From positions 1 to 61,328 of the forward strand of contig NZ_VSTH01000094.1 in the NCBI RefSeq assembly GCF_008123965.1: DNA of 61,328 bases, given 5' to 3'. Shown here piece by piece: positions 8,840-16,962 of the stretch (the stretch's first letter is position 1; every line of letters starts with the position of its first letter). The position numbers were made by a program, and so were the translations under genes. The notes under the pieces were generated by a model. The model made no database searches, had not been told where the DNA came from, and worked only from the letters and a program-made list of their open reading frames with translations. This DNA comes from Bradyrhizobium hipponense. Lineage in GTDB: Bacteria > Pseudomonadota > Alphaproteobacteria > Rhizobiales > Xanthobacteraceae.

Positions 8840-9541
8840 TCAGGCGTCGAGATTGTGCAGACGCTGGCGGTTGCGCAGCACGATCTGGCGGGCGCCGGAG
8901 AAGCCTAAGATGCCTTGCGCGTGAAGCTGTGACAGTGCGCGCGACACGGTCTCCAGCGTGAGGCCGAGATAGTCGCCGATGTCGCGCCGGCACATCGGCA
9001 GCGCCATCATGCTGGCGACGGCCAAGCGGCGGTCCATTTCGAGCAGGAAGGTTGCAACGCGCTCCATTGCGGTCTTGCGTCCGAGCAGAAGCATGTGATC
9101 CTCGGCATGGCGCAGCTCACCGGCCGTCATGGTCCACAGCTTGCGAGCGACCAGGACGTCGGTGCCTGCTGCCTTCTCGAGGCTCGAACGCTTTACCAGC
9201 CGTACGGTGGTGTCGATGATGGCTTCGGCTGCAAGGCGGTGAGCAGGGCCGGATTCGAGGCCGAACACGTCGCCGGGAAGATGGAAGGAGCCGATCTGGC
9301 GGCGGCCGTCGGAGAGGAGCTTGTAGCTGCGCACGGCGCCGGAGACCACCTGGTAGACATACTCTGCCGGCTCGTCCTCGCCGTAAATCTCCTCGTCCTT
9401 GCGATAGGAGAATTCGGTGGCGATGAGACCGACATAGCCGGCGATCTCGCCGAACTGGTCGGAGACGGGATGGACCGGGGCGATCTTGCTGCCGTTGATC
9501 TGGGTCTTGATCGCCCGGGTGTTGAACGTCTGGGTCAGCAT
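8840..9541 (-). CDS. fixK2: CRP/FNR-type activator FixK2
   Basis: A 233-residue CRP/FNR regulator that activates microaerobic genes at TTGAT-N4-ATCAA boxes. The cyclic-nucleotide-like beta-roll (EIYGEDEPAEYVYQVVSGAV) is followed by the dimer helix and a C-terminal HTH (DIGDYLGLTLETVSRALSQL). There is no FNR iron-sulfur cysteine cluster. A single Cys184 (ALPMCRRD) matches the redox-sensitive Cys183 of B. japonicum FixK2. The C-terminal LDA resembles the tail implicated in its proteolysis. Of two ATGs, the second (9541) is chosen because GGAG sits nine bases before it, while it directly abuts the first. The gene lies downstream of fixL-fixJ-rrp and a likely FixJ site. Confidence 0.95.
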   Translation of the reverse strand: MLTQTFNTRAIKTQINGSKIAPVHPVSDQFGEIAGYVGLIATEFSYRKDEEIYGEDEPAEYVYQVVSGAVRSYKLLSDGRRQIGSFHLPGDVFGLESGPAHRLAAEAIIDTTVRLVKRSSLEKAAGTDVLVARKLWTMTAGELRHAEDHMLLLGRKTAMERVATFLLEMDRRLAVASMMALPMCRRDIGDYLGLTLETVSRALSQLHAQGILGFSGARQIVLRNRQRLHNLDA

Positions 9542-9623
9542 CTGCGCCATCTCCGTTGTGATGGCGCATTGCTACGCGGGATTGTGGGGCCTGAAAATTT
9601 CGAGCGATATCTTAGGGAGGTGC

Positions 9624-9644
9624 CCTTACGGAGAATCCCGTAGG
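9624..9644 (-). promoter_or_regulatory. Probable FixJ binding site of fixK2
   Basis: On the coding strand of fixK2 there is an imperfect inverted repeat, CCTACGG-N6-CCGTAAGG, ending about 80 bases before the fixK2 start and abutting the rrp stop. FixJ-P is known to activate fixK2 from just upstream of the gene, and this is the only dyad in the short rrp-fixK2 gap. The assignment is positional. Confidence 0.5.
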
Positions 9645-10067
9645 TCAGTTTTCGTGCCGGTCCTGGATCGCGCGGCGGATGCGCTTGATCAGGTTTTCAT
9701 CGAGAAGCGGCTTTAAAATCACGTCTTTCACGCCTGCCGCCGCCGCCCGGGTGGAGATATTCCCGTGGGGATAGCCGGTGATCAGGATCACGGGCGTGTC
9801 GCCGTCGGATTGGCGCAGACGGCGGGCCAACTCGATGCCGTTGATGTCGGGCATCTTGTAGTCGATCACGTAACAGTCGGCGCGGGGCGGGCTCGCCGCA
9901 TTGAGCAGCGCCGTGGCATTCCTGAAGGTCCGCACGACAAAACCGTCGGTTTCCAACAGGAACCGCAGGGAGCCCAGCACGGCGGCATCGTCATCGACCA
10001 CGTAGACGGTTGGCTTTGCCGACGACGCCGTTGCGAGCTGCTGATGCTGCGAGCCGATCTCGATCAT
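9645..10067 (-). CDS. rrp: Single-domain response regulator Rrp
   Basis: A 140-residue receiver-only protein. The acidic pocket VVDDD is near residue 24 and the phospho-acceptor is Asp69 in YVIDYKMPD. The conserved Thr (VILITGYP) and Lys (VILKPL) follow. It has no output domain. Its place between fixJ and fixK2 matches the B. japonicum order fixL-fixJ-rrp-fixK2, where a receiver-only protein of unknown role is encoded. Its product could act as a phosphate sink for FixL or another kinase. Confidence 0.88.
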   Translation of the reverse strand: MIEIGSQHQQLATASSAKPTVYVVDDDAAVLGSLRFLLETDGFVVRTFRNATALLNAASPPRADCYVIDYKMPDINGIELARRLRQSDGDTPVILITGYPHGNISTRAAAAGVKDVILKPLLDENLIKRIRRAIQDRHEN

Positions 10068-10130
10068 GCTGACTGGCTAGCACAGGCCGGCGCAAGGGCT
10101 TTGACCTGTCTCAAAGGGCTCTAACCTGTC

Positions 10131-10748
10131 TCAATCCTTGATCAGGCCGGCGAGCATCGCGAGCCGCACCAGCTCCGAAAGGCTGCTCGCCTGCATCTTG
10201 GTCATCACATTGGCCCGGTAGACCTCGATCGTGCGCGGGCTGATATCGTATTCGCGGGCGATCAGCTTGTTGGAGAGACCTGCGACCAGCCCCTCCATGA
10301 CCTGGTGCTCGCGCGGGCTCAACGAGGCGACACGGGCGGCAATATCCTGGGCGATGGCCTCGTTCTTGGCGACCGGTTCGGCTTGGCGGATCGCGGCTTC
10401 GATCATAGTGACGAGGCCGTCGTCCTCGAACGGCTTTTCCAGGAAGTCGACCGCACCAAGCTTCATCGCCTCGACTGCAAGCGGCACGTCGCCGTGACCA
10501 GTCATGATCAGGATCGGAAACGGACTGTTCTGCGCCTTCATGCGCTTGAGAAGCTCGATTCCATCAAGGCCCGGCATGCGGATGTCCGAGACGACGCAGC
10601 CGAAGGCGAGGCCGCGCAGGGCGTTGAGGAAGCCTTGCGCGTCGTCGAACAGCGTGACGCCAAAGCCGGACGAATCCAGCAGGAAGTTCAGCGAGTCCCG
10701 CATCGCCTCGTCGTCGTCGATGACGTAGATCATTCCCTTGGTCGTCAT
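10131..10748 (-). CDS. fixJ: Response regulator FixJ
   Basis: A 205-residue NarL/FixJ-type regulator. The receiver has IDDDE at residues 10-14, Asp55 as phospho-acceptor in VVSDIRMPG, Thr in ILIMTGHG and Lys in FLEKPF. The LuxR-type HTH (LSPREHQVMEGLVAGLSNKL, then IEVYRANVMTKM) occupies the last ~60 residues. It is phosphorylated by FixL when oxygen is low and activates fixK2. The start lies three bases after the fixL stop, so the two are translationally close and co-transcribed. Confidence 0.96.
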   Translation of the reverse strand: MTTKGMIYVIDDDEAMRDSLNFLLDSSGFGVTLFDDAQGFLNALRGLAFGCVVSDIRMPGLDGIELLKRMKAQNSPFPILIMTGHGDVPLAVEAMKLGAVDFLEKPFEDDGLVTMIEAAIRQAEPVAKNEAIAQDIAARVASLSPREHQVMEGLVAGLSNKLIAREYDISPRTIEVYRANVMTKMQASSLSELVRLAMLAGLIKD

Positions 10749-10751
10749 GGA

Positions 10752-12269
10752 TCAGTTCTCGTCGGCTGCCGGCAGGGTGAAGCGGAATGTCGCGCCGCCC
10801 GATGCGTTGCTCTCGGCCCACATGCGGCCGCCGTGAGCCTCGATGATCGAGCGGCTGATCGACAGTCCCACACCCATGCCGGTGTCCTTGGTGGTGAAGA
10901 AGGTTTGAAACAGGTTTGGAATCACGTCGTCCTGGAAACCGGACCCGGTGTCTGACACCTCGACCTCGATCATGTCGTCGGCGACGGGCATGTTGGTGAG
11001 GATCAGTTCGCGTCGCGGCGACTGCGCCATCGCTTCCAGCGCGTTGCGGAACAGATTGACCAGCACCTGCTGGATCTGCACCCGGTCGGCGAGCACGAGG
11101 TCGGCGTTCGGATTGAGGCTGAAGCGGAGCTGCACGTTCTGATCGCGCGCGCCGGCAAGCCCGAGCGCGCCGGCCTCCTCGATCAGCTTGGAGAGGCTCT
11201 CGACCCGCTTCTCCGATTCGCCGCGGGAGACGAAGTCGCGCAGGCGCCGGATGATCTGGCCGGCGCGCAACGCCTGCTCGGCGGCGCGGTCCAGTGCACT
11301 CTCGATCTTCGCCGTGTTCGGATCGCTGCTGCCCGCGAGCAGCCGCCGCGATCCTTTCATGTAATTGCTGATCGCCGCCAGCGGCTGGTTGAGCTCGTGG
11401 GCGAGCGCGGAGGCCATTTCGCCCATGGCGGTCAGCCGCGAGACGTGAACGAGCTCGGACTGCAATTCCTGGAGCCGCGCCTGGGTCTGTTGATGCTCGG
11501 TGAGGTCGCGGATGAAGCCGGTGAAGTAAGGCTCGCCGCCTGACTGCATCTCGCCGATCGCCAGATGCATCGGGAAAGTGGTTCCGTCGCGGCGCTTGCC
11601 GGTCACGATGCGTCCGATGCCGATGATGTGCGGATCGCCGGTGGTGCGGTAGCGGGCGATGTAGCTGTCATGGCGGGATCGGTCCGGCTCCGGCATCATG
11701 ATGCTGACATTCTGGCCGATGGCCTCATGCTCAGGCCAGCCGAACAGGCGCTCAGCCGCCGTGCTGAAGAGTTGGATGATGCCGCGGCCGTCGATGACGA
11801 TCATCGCATCGGGAATCGTCTGGAGGATCGACTGGAGGTGCGTCTCGCGGGTGCGCAGCGCTTCCTCGACCTGTTTCTCCTCGTTGACGTCGAGAAAAAT
11901 GCCACTGAGATGGCGGGCGGTACCGGCCTCGTCCCGGATGAGACCTGCCCGGCCGCGAATCCAGCTCCACACGCCTGAGGCATTGACAACTCTGAAGGAG
12001 ACGTCGAAGCCGCCGCCGCGCTCGACGACGTGCTTGATCGCGCTCTCCACTCGCTCGCGCTCCGCAGGACCAAGACGCGAGAGAAGGAGTTCATAGCTTG
12101 CCGGTTGATCCCCTTCGATGCCGAGCAACATTCTGGCGGTGGCCGACCACTCCAGCTCGCGGGTCCTGAGGTCGAGATCCCAGGTGCCGACGCCAAAGCC
12201 TTCAATCCGGAAGCGAAAATGCTCGTCGCGAGCGTCGTCTGGCGGATGCGTTACGCGGCTCGGCGACAA
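10752..12269 (-). CDS. fixL: Oxygen-sensing histidine kinase FixL
   Basis: A soluble two-PAS haem kinase. The second PAS holds proximal His200 (PDRSRHDSY) and Arg220 (GIGRIVTGKRRDG), the residues that bind haem and respond to O2 in B. japonicum FixL. The kinase core has phospho-acceptor His291 (ALAHELNQPL) and the N, G1 and G2 boxes (NLFRNALEA, DTGSGF, GMGVGLSISR). Low O2 frees the kinase to phosphorylate FixJ. An in-frame ATG exists at 12350, but translation from TTG at 12269 gives 505 residues that line up with the known protein (VTHPPDD near residue 10). A GGGAG lies about 15 bases upstream. The TTG start is therefore preferred. Confidence 0.95.
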   Translation of the reverse strand: MSPSRVTHPPDDARDEHFRFRIEGFGVGTWDLDLRTRELEWSATARMLLGIEGDQPASYELLLSRLGPAERERVESAIKHVVERGGGFDVSFRVVNASGVWSWIRGRAGLIRDEAGTARHLSGIFLDVNEEKQVEEALRTRETHLQSILQTIPDAMIVIDGRGIIQLFSTAAERLFGWPEHEAIGQNVSIMMPEPDRSRHDSYIARYRTTGDPHIIGIGRIVTGKRRDGTTFPMHLAIGEMQSGGEPYFTGFIRDLTEHQQTQARLQELQSELVHVSRLTAMGEMASALAHELNQPLAAISNYMKGSRRLLAGSSDPNTAKIESALDRAAEQALRAGQIIRRLRDFVSRGESEKRVESLSKLIEEAGALGLAGARDQNVQLRFSLNPNADLVLADRVQIQQVLVNLFRNALEAMAQSPRRELILTNMPVADDMIEVEVSDTGSGFQDDVIPNLFQTFFTTKDTGMGVGLSISRSIIEAHGGRMWAESNASGGATFRFTLPAADEN

Positions 12270-12403
12270 GCTATTGCACCCATTCTCCCGCAGCGGGTCC
12301 CCGTGCCACGAGGGTGGCGGCAATTTCGCCCAAGGCCGGGCCGGAGGCAAGTTCGGATGTCCGACTCCATTGGCGGATTTCTCGCAGCATGGTGCGAGGA
12401 CAT

Positions 12404-12417
12404 TTGATCTATCTCAT
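12404..12417 (+). promoter_or_regulatory. Degenerate FixK2-type box before the stress gene
   Basis: TTGAT-CTAT-CTCAT has a perfect left half-site and a poor right half-site relative to TTGAT-N4-ATCAA. It lies 59 bases before the start of the universal stress gene. It is plausible because this gene sits in the Fix block, but the match could be chance. Confidence 0.3.
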
Positions 12418-12475
12418 CCTGCCTTGCGTCGGTGCGGCTAGATTTCCATAGCAACGCACTGCCCGGAGGCTACCG

Positions 12476-13308
12476 ATGACATACGCGACCGTGACGGTCA
12501 GCCTGGCGCTCGATCAGCCCAACGAGGCGCGTCTTCAGGTCGCGAGCGAGTTCGCCGAGCGGTTCGAGGCGAGCATCGTCGGCATCGCCGCGGCGCAGTT
12601 CGCGCCGCCGATCTATTTCACCGACGGCGCCGAGGCCCAGAGCCTGATCGACCAGGGTGAGGCCTCCGTCAAGCGGCGCCTTGCCGATCTGGAAGCGCAA
12701 TTCCGCGCCGCGACGAGGGCGCGCGGCGGACATGCGCAATGGCGCAGCGCCATGGATTTTCCCACGCGGTTTGTCCTGGCGCAGCTGCGGTGCGCCGATA
12801 TCGTCGTCAGCGGCGGGCACAGCCGGCCTTTTCCAATGCCTTTTTGCTCGCAAGCCCGAAGGATCTGGTGATGCAGGCCGGCCGGCCGCTCCTGATCGTG
12901 CCCGACGGGGCCAACTGGCTCGATCTGCGCAGCGTGCTCGTGGCCTGGAAAGGCGCGCCCGAGGCGCGGCGGGCGCTCGCCGATGCATTGCCGATGCTGC
13001 GCAAGGCGAGGGACATCACCATCATCGAGATTCCGGAAGGCGATGACGACGGCTCGGCGGCGACGGCGCGCGCCACGGATGTTGCCGCATGGCTCGCTCG
13101 TCACGGCGTCGCTGCGACCGCGCGCATCCCCGAGGCCGCGACAGACCAAACCGCCGCCGCGCAATTGGAGAAGATCGCCGATGAGGCAGGCGCCGGCCTC
13201 ATCGTCGCCGGCGCCTACGGTCATTTGCGCTTCCGCGAGCTGATCCTCGGCGACGTCACGCAGCATCTGGTGACGCAATCCGCCCGCTGCGTGTTGCTGT
13301 CGCATTGA
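12476..13308 (+). pseudogene. Universal stress protein (two-domain), frameshifted
   Basis: The first frame (12476 to about 12830) reads TYATVTVSLALDQPNEARL and DFPTRFVLAQLRCADIVVSG. The second domain continues in the next frame as PKDLVMQAGRPLLIVPDG, VLVAWKGAPEARRALADALP and GAYGHLRFRELILGDVTQHL, ending 13308. Together they make a normal ~277-residue tandem UspA protein, so a one-base indel near 12815-12835 is the only lesion. UspA-type genes beside fixL are usual in Bradyrhizobium. A sequencing error is possible because the rest is undamaged. Confidence 0.8.
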
Positions 13309-13347
13309 CGGCCGGGCCGCCACAGAACCAATCGATGAGGACGCGCC

Positions 13348-13773
13348 ATGTACAAGTTTCTTGAGCAGACCGTCGACAGCTACATGACGCGCAACGTCCG
13401 GACGGTGAAGCGCGATCTCGACATGCTCGAACTCAGCGAGATGTTCGAGCAGGACGATTTCAACAGCTATCCAGTCGAGGACGACGAGCAAGTCGTCGGC
13501 ATCGTCACCAAATTCGACATCCTGAAGAGCTTCGCCTTCACGCCGAGCCAGATGCTGCCGCGTTATCACGAACTGATGAGGCGCAAGGTCGGCGATGTCA
13601 TGACGCCCGAGTTCATCTATGTCAGTCCCGAGACCAGGTTGACGCGCGTGCTCCAGATCATGGTCGATCACCGCATCAGGAGCGTCATCGTGCTCAACAG
13701 CCGCCAGAAGCTGGTCGGCATCATCGCCCGCGAGGACGTCATCGCGCCCCTCAAGGCGACCGCGCGCGACTGA
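13348..13773 (+). CDS. CBS-domain protein
   Basis: A 141-residue protein made of a CBS pair (about residues 8-68 and 78-138). The first repeat has VDSYMTRNVRTVKRDLDM and VEDDEQVVGIVTKFDI. The second has VGDVMTPEFIYVSPETRL and QKLVGIIAREDV. Stand-alone CBS pairs bind adenine nucleotides and sense energy state. It follows the stress gene in the same direction and precedes the orphan FixK2 box. In B. diazoefficiens the equivalent gene pair separates fixL from fixNOQP. Confidence 0.88.
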   Translation: MYKFLEQTVDSYMTRNVRTVKRDLDMLELSEMFEQDDFNSYPVEDDEQVVGIVTKFDILKSFAFTPSQMLPRYHELMRRKVGDVMTPEFIYVSPETRLTRVLQIMVDHRIRSVIVLNSRQKLVGIIAREDVIAPLKATARD

Positions 13774-13844
13774 CAGGGCGTCCGCAAATCCGTCGACTTG
13801 AGCTCCGTGATTTCACGAAAGCGGTGGTTGCCGCGCGCACTGCG

Positions 13845-13862
13845 CGGAGCGCGAGCGCTCCG
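13845..13862. terminator. Perfect 8-bp hairpin after the CBS gene
   Basis: CGGAGCGC-GA-GCGCTCCG lies 72 bases after the CBS stop. It has no following T-run, so it is a weak terminator candidate. It separates the CBS gene from the FixK2-box promoter. Confidence 0.35.
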
Positions 13863-13900
13863 ATTAGTGACCGCTTCACATTAACAGAAACTCACTCACC

Positions 13901-13914
13901 TTGATTTCAATCAA
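13901..13914 (+). promoter_or_regulatory. Perfect FixK2/FNR box, orphaned fixN promoter
   Basis: TTGATTTCAATCAA is a perfect TTGAT-N4-ATCAA palindrome, 128 bases after the CBS stop. A class II FixK2 promoter would start about 41 bases downstream of its centre (~13949). In B. diazoefficiens the gene after the CBS gene is fixN of the cbb3 oxidase operon, with a box of this type. Here only an acyl-AMP ligase pseudogene follows. Confidence 0.8.
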
Positions 13915-14084
13915 GTCCCCGCGAGGTCGATGCGCCCGGCTTTGCCTTCGTTGTGGGCTCCATGACCAATCGATTTTCTAAAACCGGCGGTCTTGGATGA
14001 CCTTCTTGACGTCGTCACAGTCCCGCAAGAGGTGAGGGGCGCGTCGATTGCCTTGCTGCAGGAATGCAGGCGCGGAGACCCTTG

Positions 14085-14815
14085 TCGCGGCGCGTGTAGT
14101 CGCCCACGCCCTCGCTCTGCCGCGCGGTCGCGACAAGGGCGTGAGCTGGTTGCCGATGTACCATGAGATGGGCCTGATCGGGTTTGTCCTGACGCCGCTG
14201 ATCGGCGGCGTCACGGCCGTGTTCTTGCCGACACGGCGGTTCGTCTCGGAGCCCGGCTCGTGGCTAGCAACGATTAGCCGTCAAGCGCGACGATCACGTT
14301 TGCGCCGAACTTCGCACTGGCGCTTGCGACGAAGTGGACGCCAGCGACCATCGCGCAGCGCCTCGATCTGTCTTGTTTGCGCGTCGTGGGCTGTGGTGCC
14401 GACCCGCTCGACGCCCTCGCCGCCGTCCCGCGACGGGTCCAGCCGGTCGACCGGCGATCTTGCCCGGACTAGCGCGATGTCCGAACCCTTCCGGGTCGCG
14501 TACCACCAGTCTATCCAGTAGTCGGATGCGCTCAGTGTTCGACGGCCTCTTTGCATGGCGCATCGGGCCCCAATGTCCCCGCACGACCGTCCACGTCGGT
14601 TCAATACCTCCGCCGCGTCGGCGAACCCAAAGGCTGCCGAGCTTTTTGTGCAAGCTTTCCGACCGAGCCAGACGCCTCCCGAATTTCCACACCGCCTGCG
14701 CCAGGTCACTCTGGCGCGCGCCGCAGGCGATTCGAGCAGCAGGTTCTCGTCCTCTGATAGCCGGCGAGACAGTCGCGCAGAAGGATTCACGAAACCGACC
14801 AGCGTGCCCGGTATG
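14085..14815 (+). pseudogene. Fatty acyl-AMP ligase (AMP-binding) remnant
   Basis: The readable blocks, in family order, are VSWLPMYHEMGLIGFVLTPL, RRFVSEPGSWLATISR, ITFAPNFALALATKW and LSCLRVVGCGADPLDALA. A break with a stop follows, then ELFVQAFRP, AAGDSSSR and EGFTKPTSVPG. These are successive motifs of FAAL/AMP-binding enzymes that activate fatty acids for lipid or polyketide synthesis. The frame shifts near 14275 and again around 14470, and both ends are missing. It lies exactly where fixN would be expected downstream of the FixK2 box. Confidence 0.65.
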
Positions 14816-14971
14816 GTGACGGAGTCGTCCTCCGGCAGCGGCAGCGACTCTTCGAAGTCCTTCGGTCCGTCGCTCTCGCCCGTATTTGGCGCAGAGTGGC
14901 GATGCATTCCGGCCGATTTAGAACATGGCTACCTTTTTGGACATCCTTGCAGTTGCATCGCACCATTTAGC

Positions 14972-15002
14972 TTGACTTTGGCGTGGGTGAGTGCTTACTC
15001 AC
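14972..15002 (+). promoter_or_regulatory. TetR promoter with overlapping operator
   Basis: TTGACT (14972-14977) and TTACTC (14995-15000) are spaced by 17 bases. The perfect inverted repeat GTGAGT-GCTT-ACTCAC (14987-15002) covers the -10 region. This is the arrangement expected for autorepression by the TetR protein encoded immediately downstream, with control of the efflux genes in the same transcript. Confidence 0.55.
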
Positions 15003-15006
15003 TCGC

Positions 15007-15702
15007 ATGAGCTCACTGCGAATGACCAGCGACCTGAGGCGTCAATTGATCCTCAGTGCCGCAAAGCGCTGCTTTGCCCGACACGGCTATACCGGCACCA
15101 CGACCAAGAGCGTGGCGGCCGCCGCTGCCATTTCCGAGGCGCTGCTGTTCAAGCATTTCCCGTCCAAGGCGGCGCTCTACGCTGAGATTCTCAGCGACGA
15201 GTGCGAGGCCGACCCGGCGCTGATGGAGCTGCTGGAACGGGAGCCCTCGACCGTCACCTTGGTCGAGCTGATCCGCGGCATGGTCCAGCATTTCCTTCAT
15301 ATCGCCGACGGCCCCGACCAGGAAGAGGCCCAGCGCCTGCGACTAACGGCCACGAGCCAGTTGGATGATGGCGAATTCGCGCGTTTGCTATATGCAAAGG
15401 TCGAGAAGCTGATCGGAGCGGCCTTCGTCGCCTCGCACGAGCGCGCGGTCGCCGCCGGCGACGCGCGGCCGTGCACCGGCGACCCGCTCAATCTGTTCTG
15501 GTTTGCGCATCATTCGCTGGTGATGGCGGCGCTGACCAGGCTGCCGGCCACGCCCTGCCTCGACTACGGCAAGGCAAGCGATCTGGAGCGCCAGCTCTGT
15601 GAGTTTCTCCTGAGAGGTATCGGACTTAACGACGCCGCAATTGCTCCGCATCTGGGCCGCGCCCCGGATCTCGGCAAGACGGCGAGTGCAGAAAGTGCAT
15701 GA
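15007..15702 (+). CDS. TetR/AcrR family repressor of the efflux operon
   Basis: About 231 residues. The N-terminal HTH is canonical (AAKRCFARHGYTGTTTKSVA then EALLFKHFPSKAALYAEIL), and a variable ligand-binding domain follows. Upstream frames could extend to 14983, but that start would lie inside the operator, so the ATG at 15007 is preferred. The stop is one base before the adaptor start, showing an operon with the RND pump. It probably derepresses the pump on binding its substrate. Confidence 0.88.
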   Translation: MSSLRMTSDLRRQLILSAAKRCFARHGYTGTTTKSVAAAAAISEALLFKHFPSKAALYAEILSDECEADPALMELLEREPSTVTLVELIRGMVQHFLHIADGPDQEEAQRLRLTATSQLDDGEFARLLYAKVEKLIGAAFVASHERAVAAGDARPCTGDPLNLFWFAHHSLVMAALTRLPATPCLDYGKASDLERQLCEFLLRGIGLNDAAIAPHLGRAPDLGKTASAESA

Positions 15703-15703
15703 C

Positions 15704-16894
15704 ATGAACATCGTAACCGAACACAAGATATCGGGCGAACCGATCGACAAGGCGCCGGAGCGCCCGGTTCGGCCGCTGCTGTGGTTCATCATCGTCGGCT
15801 CGCTGCTGGCTGTGCTCGTCGGTGGTCTCGTCTGGTTCAATTATTTTCGCGGCCAGATGATCAAGCAGTTCTTCGCCAACAACAAGCCGCCGCCGGTTGC
15901 GGTGAGCGTGGCCGAGGCGAAGTCGGAGGTAGTGCCGAACCTATTGACCGCGGTCGGCGGGCTTGCCGCCGTGCACCAGGTCGACGTCACCACCGACGTC
16001 AACGGCCGCGTCACCGAGATCAAGTTCGAGCCGGGCACGCATGTCGAGGCCGGCACGCCGCTGGTGCAGCTGTTCGACGCGCCGGAGCAGGGCGACCTCG
16101 CCAATTTCAAGGCGCAGGCAACCGTCGCGCAGCTGTCGCTCGACCGCGCCAAGCAGTTGGCGTCGCGCCAATTCGGTCCGCAGGCAACCGTCGACCAGGC
16201 ACAGGCGGCCTACGACCAGGCGCAGGCCGGCATCGCCAAGACCGAGGCGCTGATCTCGCAGAAGCTGGTGCGCGCGCCGTTCTCCGGCGATCTCGGCGTC
16301 CGCAAGGTCGAGGTCGGGCAGTATCTGACGGCCGGCACGGCCATCGTATCGCTGACCGATCTGTCGGAGCTGTGGGCCAACTTCACGGTGACGGAAAAGG
16401 ATTCGGGCAACCTCAAGGTCGGCCAATCGGTTCGGCTGAGGGTCGACGCCTATCCGGGCCGCACCTTCGACGCCAAGATCACCACGATCGAGCCGCAGAT
16501 TTCGGCCGACACCCGCAACATCCGCGTGCAGGCCACCGTCGCCAATCCGGAGAAGATCCTGAAGCCCGGCATGTTCGTGACCACCACTGTGGTGCTGCCG
16601 GATAAGCCCGCGGTGATCACCGTGCCGGAGACGGCGGTCGATTACACGCTGTACGGCGACTCGGTGTTCGTGATCACCGAGAAGAAGGAAGAAGACGGCA
16701 AGACCAGTCTGAGTGCGGTGCGCACCTTCGTGCAGACCGGCAGCCGGGTCGAGGGTCGCGTTGAAATCCTCAAAGGTGTGAAGCCGGGCGACAAGGTCGT
16801 CGCCGTCGGCCAGCTCAAGCTGCAATCGGGCGCGCCGGTGTCGATTTCCGCCGATCCGGCCCCGCAGATCCCGGCGCAACCGCCGCGCTACTAA
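15704..16894 (+). CDS. RND efflux periplasmic adaptor (HlyD/MFP)
   Basis: A 396-residue membrane-fusion protein. It has a short cytosolic N-terminus and a signal-anchor helix (LLWFIIVGSLLAVLVGGLVW). The barrel-sandwich lipoyl half-motifs are GRVTEIKFEPGTHVEAGTPL and APFSGDLGVRKVEVGQYL, flanking an alpha-hairpin (about residues 120-190). Beta-barrel and membrane-proximal domains follow. It links the inner-membrane pump to an outer-membrane channel, which is not encoded here. The start at 15704 leaves one base after the tetR stop. A frame opening at 15641 is only an overlap with tetR. Confidence 0.92.
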   Translation: MNIVTEHKISGEPIDKAPERPVRPLLWFIIVGSLLAVLVGGLVWFNYFRGQMIKQFFANNKPPPVAVSVAEAKSEVVPNLLTAVGGLAAVHQVDVTTDVNGRVTEIKFEPGTHVEAGTPLVQLFDAPEQGDLANFKAQATVAQLSLDRAKQLASRQFGPQATVDQAQAAYDQAQAGIAKTEALISQKLVRAPFSGDLGVRKVEVGQYLTAGTAIVSLTDLSELWANFTVTEKDSGNLKVGQSVRLRVDAYPGRTFDAKITTIEPQISADTRNIRVQATVANPEKILKPGMFVTTTVVLPDKPAVITVPETAVDYTLYGDSVFVITEKKEEDGKTSLSAVRTFVQTGSRVEGRVEILKGVKPGDKVVAVGQLKLQSGAPVSISADPAPQIPAQPPRY

Positions 16895-16904
16895 CCATAC
16901 AATT

Positions 16905-16931
16905 GCGTGATCCGGCCCGGCCGGATCACGC
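16905..16931. terminator. Perfect 13-bp inverted repeat between adaptor and pump genes
   Basis: The arms GCGTGATCCGGCC and GGCCGGATCACGC are separated by one base and followed by TTCTT. It could attenuate transcription between the two genes, lowering pump relative to adaptor, or be a processing or protein-binding site. The short T-run makes it a moderate terminator at best. Confidence 0.5.
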
Positions 16932-16962
16932 TTCTTGAGACATAGAAATCGAGATCGCCGCG

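Noticed and set aside
12613..13671. 352-codon minus-strand open frame
   Set aside because: Antisense to the universal stress and CBS genes; no motif of its own.
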